A stretch of 64,000 bases of DNA. Origin: Oikopleura dioica (lineage: Eukaryota > Chordata > Appendicularia > Copelata > Oikopleuridae). The notes below the pieces were generated by a model, which saw nothing but the letters and a program-made list of their open reading frames with translations, searched no databases and was not told the origin of the DNA. Numbering within the stretch: the first letter of the stretch is position 1; each line of letters opens with the position of its first letter. The DNA is taken from the NCBI GenBank assembly GCA_907165135.1, contig OU015568.1:3728501-3792500 (forward strand). Direction: 5' to 3'. This document shows, in pieces, positions 36,801 through 48,088 of the stretch. The position numbers and the translations under genes were made by a program.

Positions 36801-36963
36801 GTTTTCAGGTAAACCTACGTCTCAAACTGTCACTTTTCAACCTATTTTTTCTAGTTCGGTATTGCAACTGCGCGCAGTTCGCCCCCAATTGGTCGAAACC
36901 CTCGAGCAATACCGCTTCATTTACGAAGTGGCGATGGAATACGCCGATTGCGAGGCAATCTGA
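30891..36963 (+). CDS. MAM-type receptor protein tyrosine phosphatase (R2B-like)
   Basis: Eleven exons: 30891-30986, 31422-31604, 32131-32295, 32703-33013, 33083-35850, about 35893-36063, 36111-36212, 36263-36470, 36516-36645, 36690-36808, 36855-36963. Signal peptide, MAM domain (CKFDRVDPWC...DEFDW to DNIDVQ), one Ig domain, several FN3 domains, a transmembrane helix (GGVSVALLLLLFIFVGSVV) and two PTP domains. D1 has WPDHGVP and HCSAGSGRSG, so it should be active. D2 has WPAGQPVP and HCVAGAGKSG: the WPD Asp is gone and the P-loop Arg is Lys, so D2 is probably inactive. The domain order matches the PTPRK/M/T/U class, which mediates homophilic adhesion at cell contacts. Confidence 0.9.
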
Positions 36964-37536
36964 AGGCTTCCAAAGCTGTTATAATTATTATAAGAAACTG
37001 CAGAAACTTCTTCAACGTTCCACTTGACTGGACTCAAGAGACTGCTCTTCCGACTATCGTGAAACTCGCAAACTTTCCAGCTTATTGTTCAAAATTTGAG
37101 TTAAAAACGAATCTGAACTGCCCAAAAACAACAATTATTTTACGTACTTCTACCCTTACTTCCCCTCTCCAATTACTTCCAATACAGTATTGTATGCCTA
37201 TCAATTCTAACTGTAACTTTTTTCCGCTCTATAAAACCTTTAAAACTGTAAAACTTAAACTTATCAACTTCTGAATTTAGCTATAATTACTTCTGACTCA
37301 AGTTACTGTACAAATCTTTTTTTTTACAAATATTTTACTGCGCTTCCGCAAAAAAACGCAACTCAACGTTCCGAAAAATTCACCGTTCAGCCTAACTAAT
37401 CTTATTGTCTTTTAAGTCAATAGGCTAGTTCTTTTACCGAATAAATACAAAACAACAAAACCAGTCTTCTTCTTTTTTCAGTTTAAAATCGAGATGAAAA
37501 TTATAGATGCAGCACTAGACATTTGTATTTTGGAGA
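36964..37536. other. 3' flank and leader before the GPAT-like gene
   Basis: No gene. A strong pyrimidine-rich acceptor (TCTTCTTTTTTCAG at about 37468-37481) with no exon upstream looks like a trans-splice site. A 34-codon ORF starting at 37494 overlaps the GPAT-like start in another frame and may be a uORF. Confidence 0.4.
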
Positions 37537-38902
37537 ATGACAATAAAGGAGGATTTCATAACTCGTCGGAGAAAACCGTATCGTTTGAAAACAACTGAGC
37601 CGGGTTTTAAGTCACTTTCCGAGCTGATCTCCTCCCTTCCATCATCATTATCCCGAGGAGCAGCTCATCTTTTTGCATTTCTTCATTGTCTCGATCCAGA
37701 ACACTGTTTCGTTTCAATCCCGCTCCAAGAAATCAAGGAAGAAAAAAAGCCAAGAATGATTTACCTCAACAAAAATAACCTCGGATCATGGGAGTTGCCT
37801 TTGTACCGGTTCGTCCAAAGTGTGAGATTGAAAACACTGGTTGTTCATGAAAACAGTTGGCTTGGAAGACTGATGCCTAATTCGCCAAAAATCGTCCTTT
37901 TCGACTCCTGGAATTCGGAAATACAGCTCCCAAAGGCGAGTTTATTCATTATTCTGGTCTGTTATTAAAAATATAGGACGAAAACACGCGAGTTGAAACG
38001 TCTTTCGCGACCAAAGTTTTTGCTCGTCCACGAAATTCTCTTCATAAGAAACTTCCACTATCGAGGTTGAAAAAGCACGTCTTCCATGTTATTTCTTGCA
38101 GTTCAACGCACGACGCTGATATGATCCGTTTTCTTCAACCCGAATGCCCAGTTTACTTTTTCGATGCTCCTCGTCTTCTCATCGCTGTCAATAATTTTTA
38201 CCGCTATCACCAACTTCCTGCTCATCCTGAATCCTCAAAAGATTTTCTTTCCCTTATTTCTTCCCAGAAAACGATTAATACTCAACCCATTCCCTCCTCA
38301 ATACCTTCCTCAAACCCTTTCATGGAGCTGCTACCACATGCTGGTCTTCTTGGACTCGTTTCTTTGGGAATTTATGAATCTTTGGTGAATGAAAATTCCT
38401 GGATTTCCTCAGCAGATCTAGTTGAACATGTGGTTACCTTGCATAACTGCCTCAATATTGATGATCTGCTTTCGATATCAAATGTTCCAGGTGACTTAAC
38501 AAGTCCAGATCGATTCTAAGTTGGCCTTTAGAAACTTGTCAAGATGTACAAGAGTATTTCTTGCATCAAATTCGCAGCTTGTGGAAAGAAGGATACCTCG
38601 TCTCTGAAAACTCGACCCTGTTCTCTGGCTGGTGGGATCTTGAACAAGACCAGTCTTCCGGCCAAAAGCTCTTTGCTATAAATTCTGAGAAACAGCATAA
38701 ACAGTCTTTATACGCCTTTGGTCTTATCATTCAGCCGTTTTTGGAAAGAATGATGGATTTTTGCGCTAGAAGACTAAAGAAACTTGATGTTGAAGAATTT
38801 GGGAGGGAAAATGAGTGGCTCAAAACTCAGGAATATGAAGATGAGGAGTTGTTTTTGACTGAAACGCTTGATTTACTGATTTATTACGATTTACGGAAAT
38901 AA
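37537..38902 (+). CDS. GPAT1-like protein with degenerate acyltransferase motif
   Basis: Exons 37537-37935, 37977-38490, 38532-38902; about 427 residues. Intron 1 joins in frame only with a GC donor (CCAAAG then GCGAGT). The C-terminal half follows the layout of mitochondrial glycerol-3-phosphate acyltransferase C-termini: a long helical run (LLGLVSLGIYESLV, ADLVEHVVTLHNCLN), the segment EYFLHQIRSLWKEGYLV and a final helix around FLERMMDFC. In the N-terminal half the place of the catalytic HxxxxD is taken by a sequence like NKNNLGS (about residues 78-84), with no other HxxxxD. Either the enzyme is dead or the family call is wrong. It is shorter than GPAT1 (about 830). Confidence 0.4.
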
Positions 38903-39062
38903 ATATCAATAGTCAGTACCTGAAATACTTTTTATTGGCGCGATGGATCTATGTAACCGATTTTCTCACTCCTTTGAGAATTTTGGTCATCTTTGATAAC
39001 TGACACTTTTCTTTCTTACGCAGTTTTCAATGATCTTTATTTAGATTCGGTTCGATAGAAAC

Positions 39063-40697
39063 ATGAATACAGACGGCTGTGCAAGCCTATCTGAAAGACA
39101 GATTGGAAGCTCTTCCTTGGAGATCGACTTGGAGCTGCGACCACCCGAAAACTCCGATACTGAATCAGAAGGAACTGATTCCTGGCCCGAGGCAAGTGAC
39201 GTCGAGAGAGATTACGTCTCTGAGCCAGAAGCGAGGACAGACTCTAAATCAGACTCCGACACTCTTTCCGAGTCAGACGAGTCTGATGACGAGTTGGAGG
39301 ATGATCTTCTAGCAGGACGAGGGGAATTTTCTGAAGAAAATATTCGCGAAAGCTTTGCACTCGGCAATGAGATGAGAATTTTGAGCTTGGATGAGTTGAG
39401 AAGGTACGAAGAAGGATTTGGCCCCGAGGATAAGAGGCCTAAATACGCTCATTTGATCGTCGAGGATGATTTACAGAGAGAAGAGCGGACAGAATCTCAC
39501 AGACGGCTAGAAATTGCAAGCACTGTCAAACAAATAACGTACGTTTGTGCCCTTTTTCTTCAAAAATCAAATAAAATTCAGAGAATACGGGGTAATGAAC
39601 CGAAAACTGCTGGATCTCTACAGTCAGTTTCAGGAGAAAGAGAAAGAAGTCTTCGACAAATTTGAAGAAAAAATTGAACGGTCTGAAAGGCGAAGAATGA
39701 AGCAGAAGAAACAAGCTGATAAAGAAATTGCTCGCCTTGAGCTCATGATTCTGAACAGAAAAGCAAAGCTGGAACGAATTTCTAAAGAAAAAGCCGTCGC
39801 GGAAGCAATTGCAGAAGCATCTTTGCCTGAGACAGACGCTGAGAAAGCAGCTCGGCTGGCACAGTTTATCAGTGGCACGAGTGATGACGAGAACGACGCA
39901 GAAGATACAGAAGAAGAGGAGGAAGAGAAGGAGACGGAAGAAGAAGTAGAGGAGGAAGAGAAGGAGACGGAAGAAGAAGTAGAGGAGGAAGACGACAATG
40001 ATGAGGAAGAAAATGAGGACGGCAAGTTAGAGGACACCCTGCCCTTGGAACCCGCCCTCGTTGACGAGCAAATACCATTGGAGCCGAGCAATGAAGAAAA
40101 GGATGAAAGCACTGGTGCGAATTCCGAAGCAGATGCAGTTTGCGGTCCAGAATCCTTGTCAGAAAACGACGGAGAAGCCGCGCTAGAGAAGGACGAGCAA
40201 TATGAAGAAGACAATCCAAGTTCGAACGTTAAAGAAGAGCCTTCTCGAGAATCAGACAAAATTAAAGAAGAGTTTGTGGGCTTCAACCAGCATCAACACG
40301 ATCTTCTTATGTCAAGTAATAAATTGGAATTATAGCTCCATTTCTTTATCATTGTTCTAGTGATCAAGAAGAACGAGGCTCCTGCACCAGGGAATCCTCA
40401 AGAAGCCGTCATCATCATCAGTGACGATGATGAAGATACACCAGCTCCTGCAACGGCTCCAGTTGAGATGATTGAATCGATAATCATCTCGGACAGTGAT
40501 GAAGAGAATGAAGAGCCTCGAGAACGGCCCGAAATGTATTTTCCAGTCCCAGGTTTAAATAAATACGAACTTGGCCTTATGAAAGATGGTGCGTTTTTTG
40601 AATTCTTTTTCTTCTTTTAGCAATATTTTTAGCTGGTAAATTCGCGCCAGATGAACGCAAGAAACGAAAAACACCCCGGAAGAACTACAAAGAATAA
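39063..40697 (+). CDS. Acidic coiled-coil protein with two SUMO-interaction motifs
   Basis: Exons 39063-39538, 39582-40315, 40361-40588, 40633-40697; about 500 residues. A Ser/Asp/Glu-rich N-terminus is followed by a basic/acidic coiled coil (about residues 165-245, KEKEVFDKFEEKIERSERRR), a long Glu run encoded by an imperfect repeat, and two motifs of the type hydrophobic triplet plus acidic/Ser tail: VIIISDDDED and SIIISDSDEE, typical of SUMO-interaction motifs. The C-terminus is basic (RKKRKTPRKNYKE), like a nuclear localisation signal. A nuclear SUMO-binding protein is a reasonable inference; the family is not recognised. It sits 160 bp after the previous gene and 200 bp before DNAJC17. 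Confidence 0.65.
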
Positions 40698-40895
40698 ATA
40701 GAAAAATAGTCTCCTCTCACTGCTGAAAAAGCTCATTCACTGTCGTTATTTTTGAAGTTCAAAAGTGAAAGTTTTAAAATTTGAAGTCCAATTTTCACAA
40801 TTATACCTTGCACAAACCCTTGGACCTGTCCTGTGCTTATTTTACTGAAAAAATAAAGATGAGAAAACATTCACTTATACTGTCTCAATCCTAGA

Positions 40896-41917
40896 ATGTC
40901 GGCTTCGGATGTTGCGAAAGAAAAAGAAATGCTCAAGCGAGATCTTTACAAAGAACTCGGAGTAGCTCGAAATGCGTCTGATAAAGACATCAAAAAGGTA
41001 CCAATAAACTGCCCTTACCAAAATAACCTCGTAATAAGGCATACAGAAACAAGGCCAGAGATGTGCACCCGGATAAAAATCCGTCTCCCGAAGCTGCCGC
41101 CATTTTCCACAAGCTCAAGGAAGCATTCGACTTTCTCAAAGAGCCTCAAAATCGAGCAAAACTGGACATGCATCTCGACAACTGGCAAAAACAGCAGGAA
41201 AGGAAGTGGTTAAATAATTCACTGAGGTTCTACCAAAGATCGAAAGGTTTAACCATGAAAAAGAGCTGAAAAGATGGACTCAGTTCTTCGCGAAAAACGA
41301 TCAGAAATGGACAGAAGAGAAGCAGCTGCAGAAGAACGCGAGAGACTCCAGAGAAGAAAGACCGTCAATCGAGCTGGTAAGTGTTCTCTCTTTTCTCCCT
41401 CTATTTGTCGTCATTTTCATTCACGTCATCCTCCTAGAGCAGATAAAGCGCCTCCGGGCAGAGGGTCAAAACTTATTGGAAAGAGCTCAAGCTCAATACC
41501 GGCTGAGCAAGAGAAGAGTTGGCAAAACAGACGATATCGCACGATTGAGAGTGAGCTGGAATCATGAACACTATCAATTCTCGGCGGAAGAGATTAAAAA
41601 GCATTTGGGTGCTTGTGGCTGCGTCTTGAGCACGAAGAAAAAAGGTGTCGCCGCCGTAGAGTTTTACACGTACGTCACCTCCATATTCCCTCTTTTTTAA
41701 AGGTAGTTCTAGAATGCAGCAAGCCGTTGCCGCCGAGTTCAAAGCAAAGCGCCTACTTCAATGCCCTCTCGAAGTGAAATGGCTGACTCAGCAGCCGACA
41801 AACTACGCTGAATCGCGCGAAAAAGCACGACAAAAGACCTACTCGAGTAAAGAAATGCGTGCTTTCGAAGCCTACCAAGAAAATGTTCTCAAACGATGCG
41901 AGGGTTTTCAACTCTAG
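40896..41917 (+). CDS. DNAJC17: DnaJ homologue subfamily C member 17
   Basis: Exons 40896-40997, 41039-41226, 41264-41376, 41438-41669, 41713-41917; intron 2 is only 37 nt. An N-terminal J domain (DLYKELGVARNASDKDIKKA, then the HPD motif in DVHPDKNP), a charged coiled coil (EREERLQRR-type) and a C-terminal RRM (ARLRVSWN...GCVLSTKKKGVAAVEF) match the architecture of DNAJC17, which is associated with spliceosomes. The ATG follows directly after an acceptor (TCAATCCTAG then A-ATG), as expected for trans-splicing. The next gene, coatomer delta, starts 104 bp after this stop. Confidence 0.88.
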
Positions 41918-42020
41918 AACCGTTCTTTTACTGCCTAATTATCGATTGTCAAAATAAACAGATACTACTGTTACTGTACCGCTCGATACTTAATTCGATG
42001 CTTATTTTCAGATTAACAAA

Positions 42021-44405
42021 ATGGTCCTTCTTGCCGCCGCAGTTTGCACAAAGTCGGGCAAGGCTCTTGTCTCCCGCCAATTCATCGAAATGTCTCGAGC
42101 CCGAATCGAAGGCCTTCTCTCTGCCTTTCCTAAATTGATGAGCTCCGATTCGAAGCATTCTTCCAAGCAACACACTTTCGTCGAAACCGAGAGCGTCAGA
42201 TACGTCTACCAGCCGCTGGAGAAGATGTACGCGCTTTTGATCACTACGAAAAACTCCAATATTCTCGAAGATCTTGAAACGCTCAGACTTTTCTCGAAAG
42301 TCATCCCAGAATATTGCCGGTAAGGAAAAAAGCTAGCTTCCTTCTTGACTTCGCTTCTTGCTTCTTTATTTCTGGTGTTTTAGGAAAAGGTACACTTATG
42401 GAGGGCGTGTAATGTACAAAAGGTGGTGAGAGTCTGTTTTATGACATTTCAGTTACAGATCTCCTTATCGACAGTTATCATTTATCAGTTATCAAACGTG
42501 ATGTTTTCTCGTGAATTTTTTGTCAGTCGTGAATCACGACTCGTGATTGCTTATGCACTTATCAAACATTTAATATTTTGAATGATTTTTTATCCGCCTG
42601 TCCTCTTTTTACAAAAAATTCTAGCACAATTGACGAGACTGAAGTGTCGAACAACGCTTTCGAGCTCCTTTTCGCCTTCGACGAAATCGTCGCCCTCGGC
42701 TACCGAGAATCCGTCAATCTCAACCAAATCCGCGTCTTCACCGAAATGGACTCGCACGAAGAAAAGGTGGCCATCGCCATGCGAAAGTCACAGGAAGAAG
42801 CGGCCAAAAAGCAGCGAAAGGAGCAAATGGCGGAAATCGCGAAACGAAAGCGCGAAGCTGGAAAGGGCGGCCGCTTCGGTGGCATGTCCATGGCCGTAAG
42901 TAGCACCGCATGAAATCGTTTTTTTTATCTTTTTCAGTGGGGAAAGAGTAATTCTTCCCAAGCGAATATAACGGTATAAAAGCTAAAACTTAAAACCTCG
43001 TGTTAGTTGTTCGCTTTTTTATAAAATATAGAATGGTGGTGAAGATTTTTATCGAATCATATTTTAGCTGGTAGCAAAGAACATTATCCCAATCGTCAAG
43101 TTTCTTTTAGTCCATGAGCGGCGGCGGTGGAATCGGCGGAGGTGGCTCTTCCATGGGATCGTCTTCATCTGCCGGGGCTACTGTTGAGCCAACTGCTTCC
43201 AAGCCCACAAGGCCCAAAGCATCCCGAGCCGGTGGAATGTCTCTCAAAGGTTTCTTTCTCCTTTAATAGCAGTTCCTTATTCTTTTTTTAGGTAAAAAGT
43301 CTGGAATCGACAGCTTCGTCGACAAGCTGGCTAATGAAGGTGTTGCTGTGAGCTCAACTGCTGTGAAGAAAGAAACTACAAAAACACAAATCCCTGCTGC
43401 TCTTGTAAGTCAAGCCTTTTCTCCTCGAGCGTCAAATCGCTTTTCAGACCGAGTCGGTTCACATCAGAGTTGAAGAAAAGATCCAACTCCAGGCGAACAG
43501 AGATGGCGGCTTGGATGAAATGATTCTTCAGGGAATGATGCTTCTGAGAATTTCAGGTCGGAAAAAATCGTCCTCTTTCCCTTCCAACCTTTTTTAGACG
43601 AAGAACAAGCAAAGATCAAGGTCAGACTCGACCGAGATGACGACCGAGTCATGTGGCAGACCCATCCTCAGGTCAACAAGAACGTTTTCAACTCCGAGTC
43701 GATTGTTGGACTCAAGAATCCCGACAAACCATTCCCAGTCAGTAAGTTCTCCATCGTCTCGGGAGCAATCTACAATCACTTTTTAGACCAAGATGTTGGC
43801 GTCCTCAAGTGGCGACTCCAGACTCAAGACGAAGACCAGATCCCATTGAACATCACTTGCTGGCCGAATGAAAATGGAGACGGTGGATGTGATGTTTCTG
43901 TCGAATACGAGCTACAGGTTTGACCGACTCCTACGACAATATTCTTCATTTACTTTGATTTAGGATGTTCACCAACACCTTGAACTAGCAGATGTCACTA
44001 TCAGAATTCCAGTTCCATCAGGTGTTGGCGCTCCTATCATCAGCAACATCGACGGGGACTACAAACACGACGCCAGAAAGAACTTCCTCGAATGGACTCT
44101 CCCTGTCATTGGTGAAATAAGCTTGAAAGAAAACCGAATCAAACTTTTATTCATTTAGATTCTTCAAATGCTAATGGCTCGCTAGAATTTTCAATTGCTG
44201 GCAATCCAGACGATTTCTTCCCAGTCTCCGTATGCCCGTTTCAGTCCGATCATCATCACTTAAACTTTTCTAGGTTGAATTCCACTCGACGAAGAAGTCA
44301 TTCATCAATGTCGCTGTCAGTGGAGTCGTCGAAGCCGATTCCGGCTCACCGGTCAAGTTCTCGAACGAAAACGCCCTACTTGTCGAGCGATACGAAGTCG
44401 TTTAA
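42021..44405 (+). CDS. ARCN1: Coatomer subunit delta (archain)
   Basis: Eleven exons: 42021-42319, 42625-42895, 42938-42973, 43111-43249, 43292-43404, 43448-43556, 43598-43741, 43787-43917, 43964-44111, 44159-44229, 44274-44405; all phases agree. The N-terminal longin-like domain starts [21 protein letters not shown] basic coiled linker ([18 protein letters not shown]) and a Gly/Ser-rich hinge follow, then the mu-homology domain with the conserved [14 protein letters not shown] and [13 protein letters not shown]. Delta-COP is part of the F-subcomplex of COPI, coating Golgi-to-ER vesicles. The gene starts right after an acceptor (TTATTTTCAG then 10 nt to ATG), close to DNAJC17, so the two are probably in one operon. 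Confidence 0.95.
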
Positions 44406-44613
44406 TTAACCCGACAAATATCAGCTGACGAACTCTAGAGCAATTCTTAATATCATGCAACTAACCCTCCTTTCTGTTTTCCATAGGTGCAATATCTCCT
44501 GCTTTCTACTTGTTCAGTCTATTTCCTTTCATCTTATTCTAGTAATCTAATAAATAAATGCATATTGAAACATATTATGAAAGAAAACGAAGATTTTGGA
44601 ATCGGAGTTTGTT

Positions 44614-44841
44614 TTATTCAAAAGTTGTCATCGAATAAGTTTGGGGAGAGTTTTGGAGGAAGATTTTGAATTGAGCGGCTAAGAAGCGAGCTTCGGTTTC
44701 AGTCAACTCAGGATACATATTTTCTATCAGTCGATTTATCTTCTCCAAGTTTTCGTCAAATTTTGCGAAACCTGAATCCATTTAAGGCTCTTTCTATCTG
44801 CGTTTCTTACCAGTAGCGCAGAGGAAAAAGGAAAGTTTCAT
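44614..44841 (-). CDS. Small secreted peptide (62 aa)
   Basis: Exons 44811-44841 and 44614-44771, GT-AG intron of 39 nt. The product is MKLSFFLCATG followed by a charged helical peptide (FDENLEKINRLIENMYPEL) ending MTTFE. The first residues look like a short signal peptide and there are no Cys in the mature part. It is one of several minus-strand genes of the same size and plan (signal peptide in exon 1, short mature peptide in exon 2) spread between here and 58.7 kb. Confidence 0.55.
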
Positions 44842-45129
44842 ATTTTTCGACACGTGTTGAAAATACCGTACCAGATAATGAACCTCTTAGTATCTCTGCT
44901 AATATACATTCTGTACCTCCTTAATAATATATCCATGAAACCAGGGATGCTATTATGCGGGTTCCAAGAGAGAAGATGGATGTCAATATTTGATAGATTT
45001 GGTCGCTAGGTCCATTTTCATGGGAGACAAGATATAGTTTAGCTTTTCAAAAATTCCTGAGCTCATAAATTCTTTTCTATCGAAAAAAACCATCGAGGAA
45101 TCTATCATTTATTTCGCAGGGAATAAGAA

Positions 45130-45309
45130 CTATTCATAAATTCTCATTTTCTGAGAGTCTTCCCATCTCGCTTGAGCTTCTCGAAGGTATGTCCTAAATG
45201 TTTTCAAGATGTAGTCAGGGTACTCTTCATTGACATATGCTTCAAAACTCTCATCATCGCTCACAACCCCGCTAAAGAGTACAAAGAAAAGGGAAGTGGA
45301 TAAAATCAT
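45130..45309 (-). CDS. Small secreted peptide (59 aa)
   Basis: Single-exon ORF with a strong signal peptide (MILSTSLFFVLFSGVVS) and a 42-residue mature part rich in Asp, Glu, Arg and Tyr (DDESFEAYVNEEYPDYIL) with no Cys. A longer in-frame start lies upstream but would add a non-hydrophobic leader. It is about 290 bp from the preceding secreted-peptide gene and of similar design. Confidence 0.6.
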   Translation of the reverse strand: MILSTSLFFVLFSGVVSDDESFEAYVNEEYPDYILKTFRTYLREAQARWEDSQKMRIYE

Positions 45310-45507
45310 TTGTTTGAATTTTCCACTTGCCCTTTCGATCTTGCTTTTTATATTCAATTTTCCATGTTGATGAAATTTTGAATTTTTAATTTTATAAACA
45401 GGGGTAGAAAAATAAGATATTTATCAAACGTCGTCTTCTTTGTTATTTATTTGAGTATGGTTTGGCAGGTGGTAATATATTTGAATAAATAAAATTTCAT
45501 TTTGTTT

Positions 45508-47470
45508 CTACTTTTCTGGTTTCTCGTAAACATTTATTCCCATAAGATCCAGGACGGAAATAGTGTTGTTCACTCCTCTAGCATTTCTTTCGCTGTAAAT
45601 GTTCGAGGACCAGGTCGATGCAAGAGAGCGGATGAAAAAGGATGATTTGAATACAATTTCTTGCTCTAGAAGTGAGAGCATGTCGTCTTTATGTTCACGG
45701 AAGTATTCACAATCTAAGATGTTTTTCATAAAAAGGAGGGGACAAAGATCTTACCTGGGTATTTTTGAAAGACGAAACTTTGCACGGCATCTTCCATTTT
45801 TACGATGACTTTTTGCTCGGCCAATTTTTCTGAAATCGCGTTTCCAAGTGGAATTTCAATCGGAGGAAGCGCGAGAAACACGTAACGGAAATTATGCTCA
45901 GTGGCGAAGTCGAGGATTTTGCTCGTGAGGGGTGTTACATCGGAGACTTTTTTAAGGTTTTAAAATTGATAATTTACAATTTTTTTCGTAGAAATAGTTC
46001 TTAGATTTTGAGAACCGTTCGTAAAGGGTAGAATTCTATACAAGCTCGTTCGTAGCTAAGAATTCCCGCTCTTCTTTTTCGCTTTTCATCGGTTTTTATA
46101 TATTTTCTGCAGCGATTTTTGCTCAAGAAATCTTTTCGGTCATATCTTACGTCGGGTTTATGAAGCAAGTCATAATCAACATTACGATTTTAGCGTATAA
46201 TTGCTTATTTCAACCCTTTCCCTCCAATGAATCGCCAAAAATCTCGTATTCATTTCTTCTTCGATAAATTCTTCCGCCATTTTTTGAATATACTCCGGCC
46301 TTGGCGTTGCTCTAATGATTTCATTCCAGAGATCTTCATCTTTTTCACTTCTTTCAATGAATTTCGAGCGGTAGGGATGTGCGAATATGGAGCAGCTGTA
46401 CTTTTGAATTCGCGCTGGCCAGTTATTTACATAATCAGCGTCGGATTTAATCATTCTAGAGGGTGCGACGGGTTGGAAGCGCGTCACGTGGGCTTTGTCG
46501 ATTCCGTGAAAATCGTAAAGTTGAGGGAGACGCTGTTCTTTTTGCAATTGGAATTGATTTGCGGAGTCTGAATTAATGCTTTTTGAGGGGCGAAAAAATG
46601 ATCTAAGAGCGAGCTAAATTTTTCCTAAGAAAAAAAGCATCGATCAAATGAAAATCATTCAAATGACGAACCTGGTGTAGCATCAAGCAGTGCAATTTCT
46701 TGATCTTTGCATCTTCTGCCAAATTCCTCCGGAGAAACACTCGACAGCAAACTTCCGTCCAACTTGATTCTATGCTTTGGCTCAATTACTGCCTTCGAAA
46801 TAGTAAAATGCTCATAAAAAAGTGGAAGCGTCGAAGAAATATTAAGCTTTATTGCCCAGAACAAGCCTTGGCGAAAATCGACAATTTGGTTGTTTGGTCC
46901 ATTAGAGACGAAGTGAGACACGATGCGGTTTTCGTCGAGTTTGTATTTTGGGTGAAGGTTTTTCGTAAAATTTGTACCAAAGTCTGGACAGGGTTTTCTA
47001 GAGGGAATTTTTCTTTCATCGCTTTCTGGCAGGTCTTCAGGAATTTCAGATTCATCATCTTCCTTATCTTCATCAACGCTGATAACTTCTAAATCTTCGT
47101 CGTAAATTTGACTATCTTGGTCGATTTGGATCAATTTTCTTGGCTGCAAAAGTCTTTCTTCATGTTTTTCTGCATTTGGCTCTTCTGTTACGGAAGAACT
47201 GGTTGTTGGCTTATCCGTTGTTGATTCTACCTCTTCTGCCTTTTCTATTGAAAAATTGTTAAGAGCATTGATAATTCGATTCGATGTTTCTTCATCATCG
47301 CCTAAGAAATTTTCGGCTTTTTCCGCCTCTTCTTTTTCAATTTTCTCTAGTTCCTTCAAAGGGTTGAATTCTTCATCGTGATCTTCCAGTGCAGTAAAAA
47401 GCTTTACATATCCAAAGTAGAGAATTACAAGCACTATAATTCCGCTGATGAGATTTTTATGCCGAATCAT
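45508..47470 (-). CDS. Type II membrane glycosyltransferase, O-fucosyltransferase-like
   Basis: Exons 46672-47470, about 46200-46567, 45755-45946, 45508-45713. A cytoplasmic tail and signal anchor (LISGIIVLVILYFGYVKLF) are followed by an acidic stem of about 150 residues. The catalytic region then has SNGPNNQIVDFRQGLFWAI, resembling the substrate-loop start of GDP-fucose protein O-fucosyltransferases, and RFLAIHWR, resembling their H-x-R motif, then a Rossmann-like strand (NFRYVFLALPP). It is probably a Golgi fucosyltransferase. The second intron (about 240 nt) could not be placed at a canonical donor in frame: GC (ATAA then GCAATT), GG or an extra exon are possible, so the model is uncertain there. 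Confidence 0.65.
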
Positions 47471-47753
47471 CTTTTTCCTTGCTTTTTCTCTCTTATTTAA
47501 TAAGTTTCATTTTTCAACGATTTTTGGGCGAAGTGCATTTTCATTCGGTACCTCCTATATCTGGAAATTGAATTTTTCTTGCGGTCGAAAGTCGCCCGGG
47601 GCAGCACCACAGAGTGATTTTTATGAAAGTAGAAAAGGAGCCATCAAAATGAGCATGAACGTCATCAATGTTTTGGTCATGGATGTTTTAAGGTCAGATC
47701 GGGGTTTATGAGCAACCTGAGTTACCGCAAATTGGCCGAGGAAGACGGGCTCT

Positions 47754-47840
47754 TTATTGAGTTTTTTCTCCTTGATATGCCAAAAACCCATTACAAGAAG
47801 TAGCTTTACTGAAAAAACAAAGTATCTCAATCAAAAACAT
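47754..47840 (-). CDS. Possible very small secreted peptide
   Basis: A 28-codon ORF beginning MFLIEILCFFSKATSC reads like a signal peptide with little behind it. A splice at a GTAAAG donor could link it to a longer downstream frame ending MAPFLLS, but the phases do not agree. Weak call. Confidence 0.2.
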   Translation of the reverse strand: MFLIEILCFFSKATSCNGFLAYQGEKTQ

Positions 47841-48088
47841 CTTAAATCCAAGGATAATTCCAAGGGATTTATCTCCAAATGAAATGTTGGAAAAAATTTA
47901 GAAGCTGTGACCCTATCACTCCAGCAAAATTACGTAATGGAACTCTGGAAAATCTACTAGAAAACCGTGCAGCTAGAAATCGCCCGCGGCCAATTTTCAT
48001 CCTTGCGCCGTATTTTCGCCCTGCACCGCTCATGGCTCGTCGCCATCATCCCTCTTAACAATTATCTAAAAAAATATTATCAGAGAAA

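Noticed and set aside
47448..47711. 87-codon plus-strand ORF starting just upstream of the fucosyltransferase-like gene
   Set aside because: Overlaps the minus-strand start region and has no domain or splice support.
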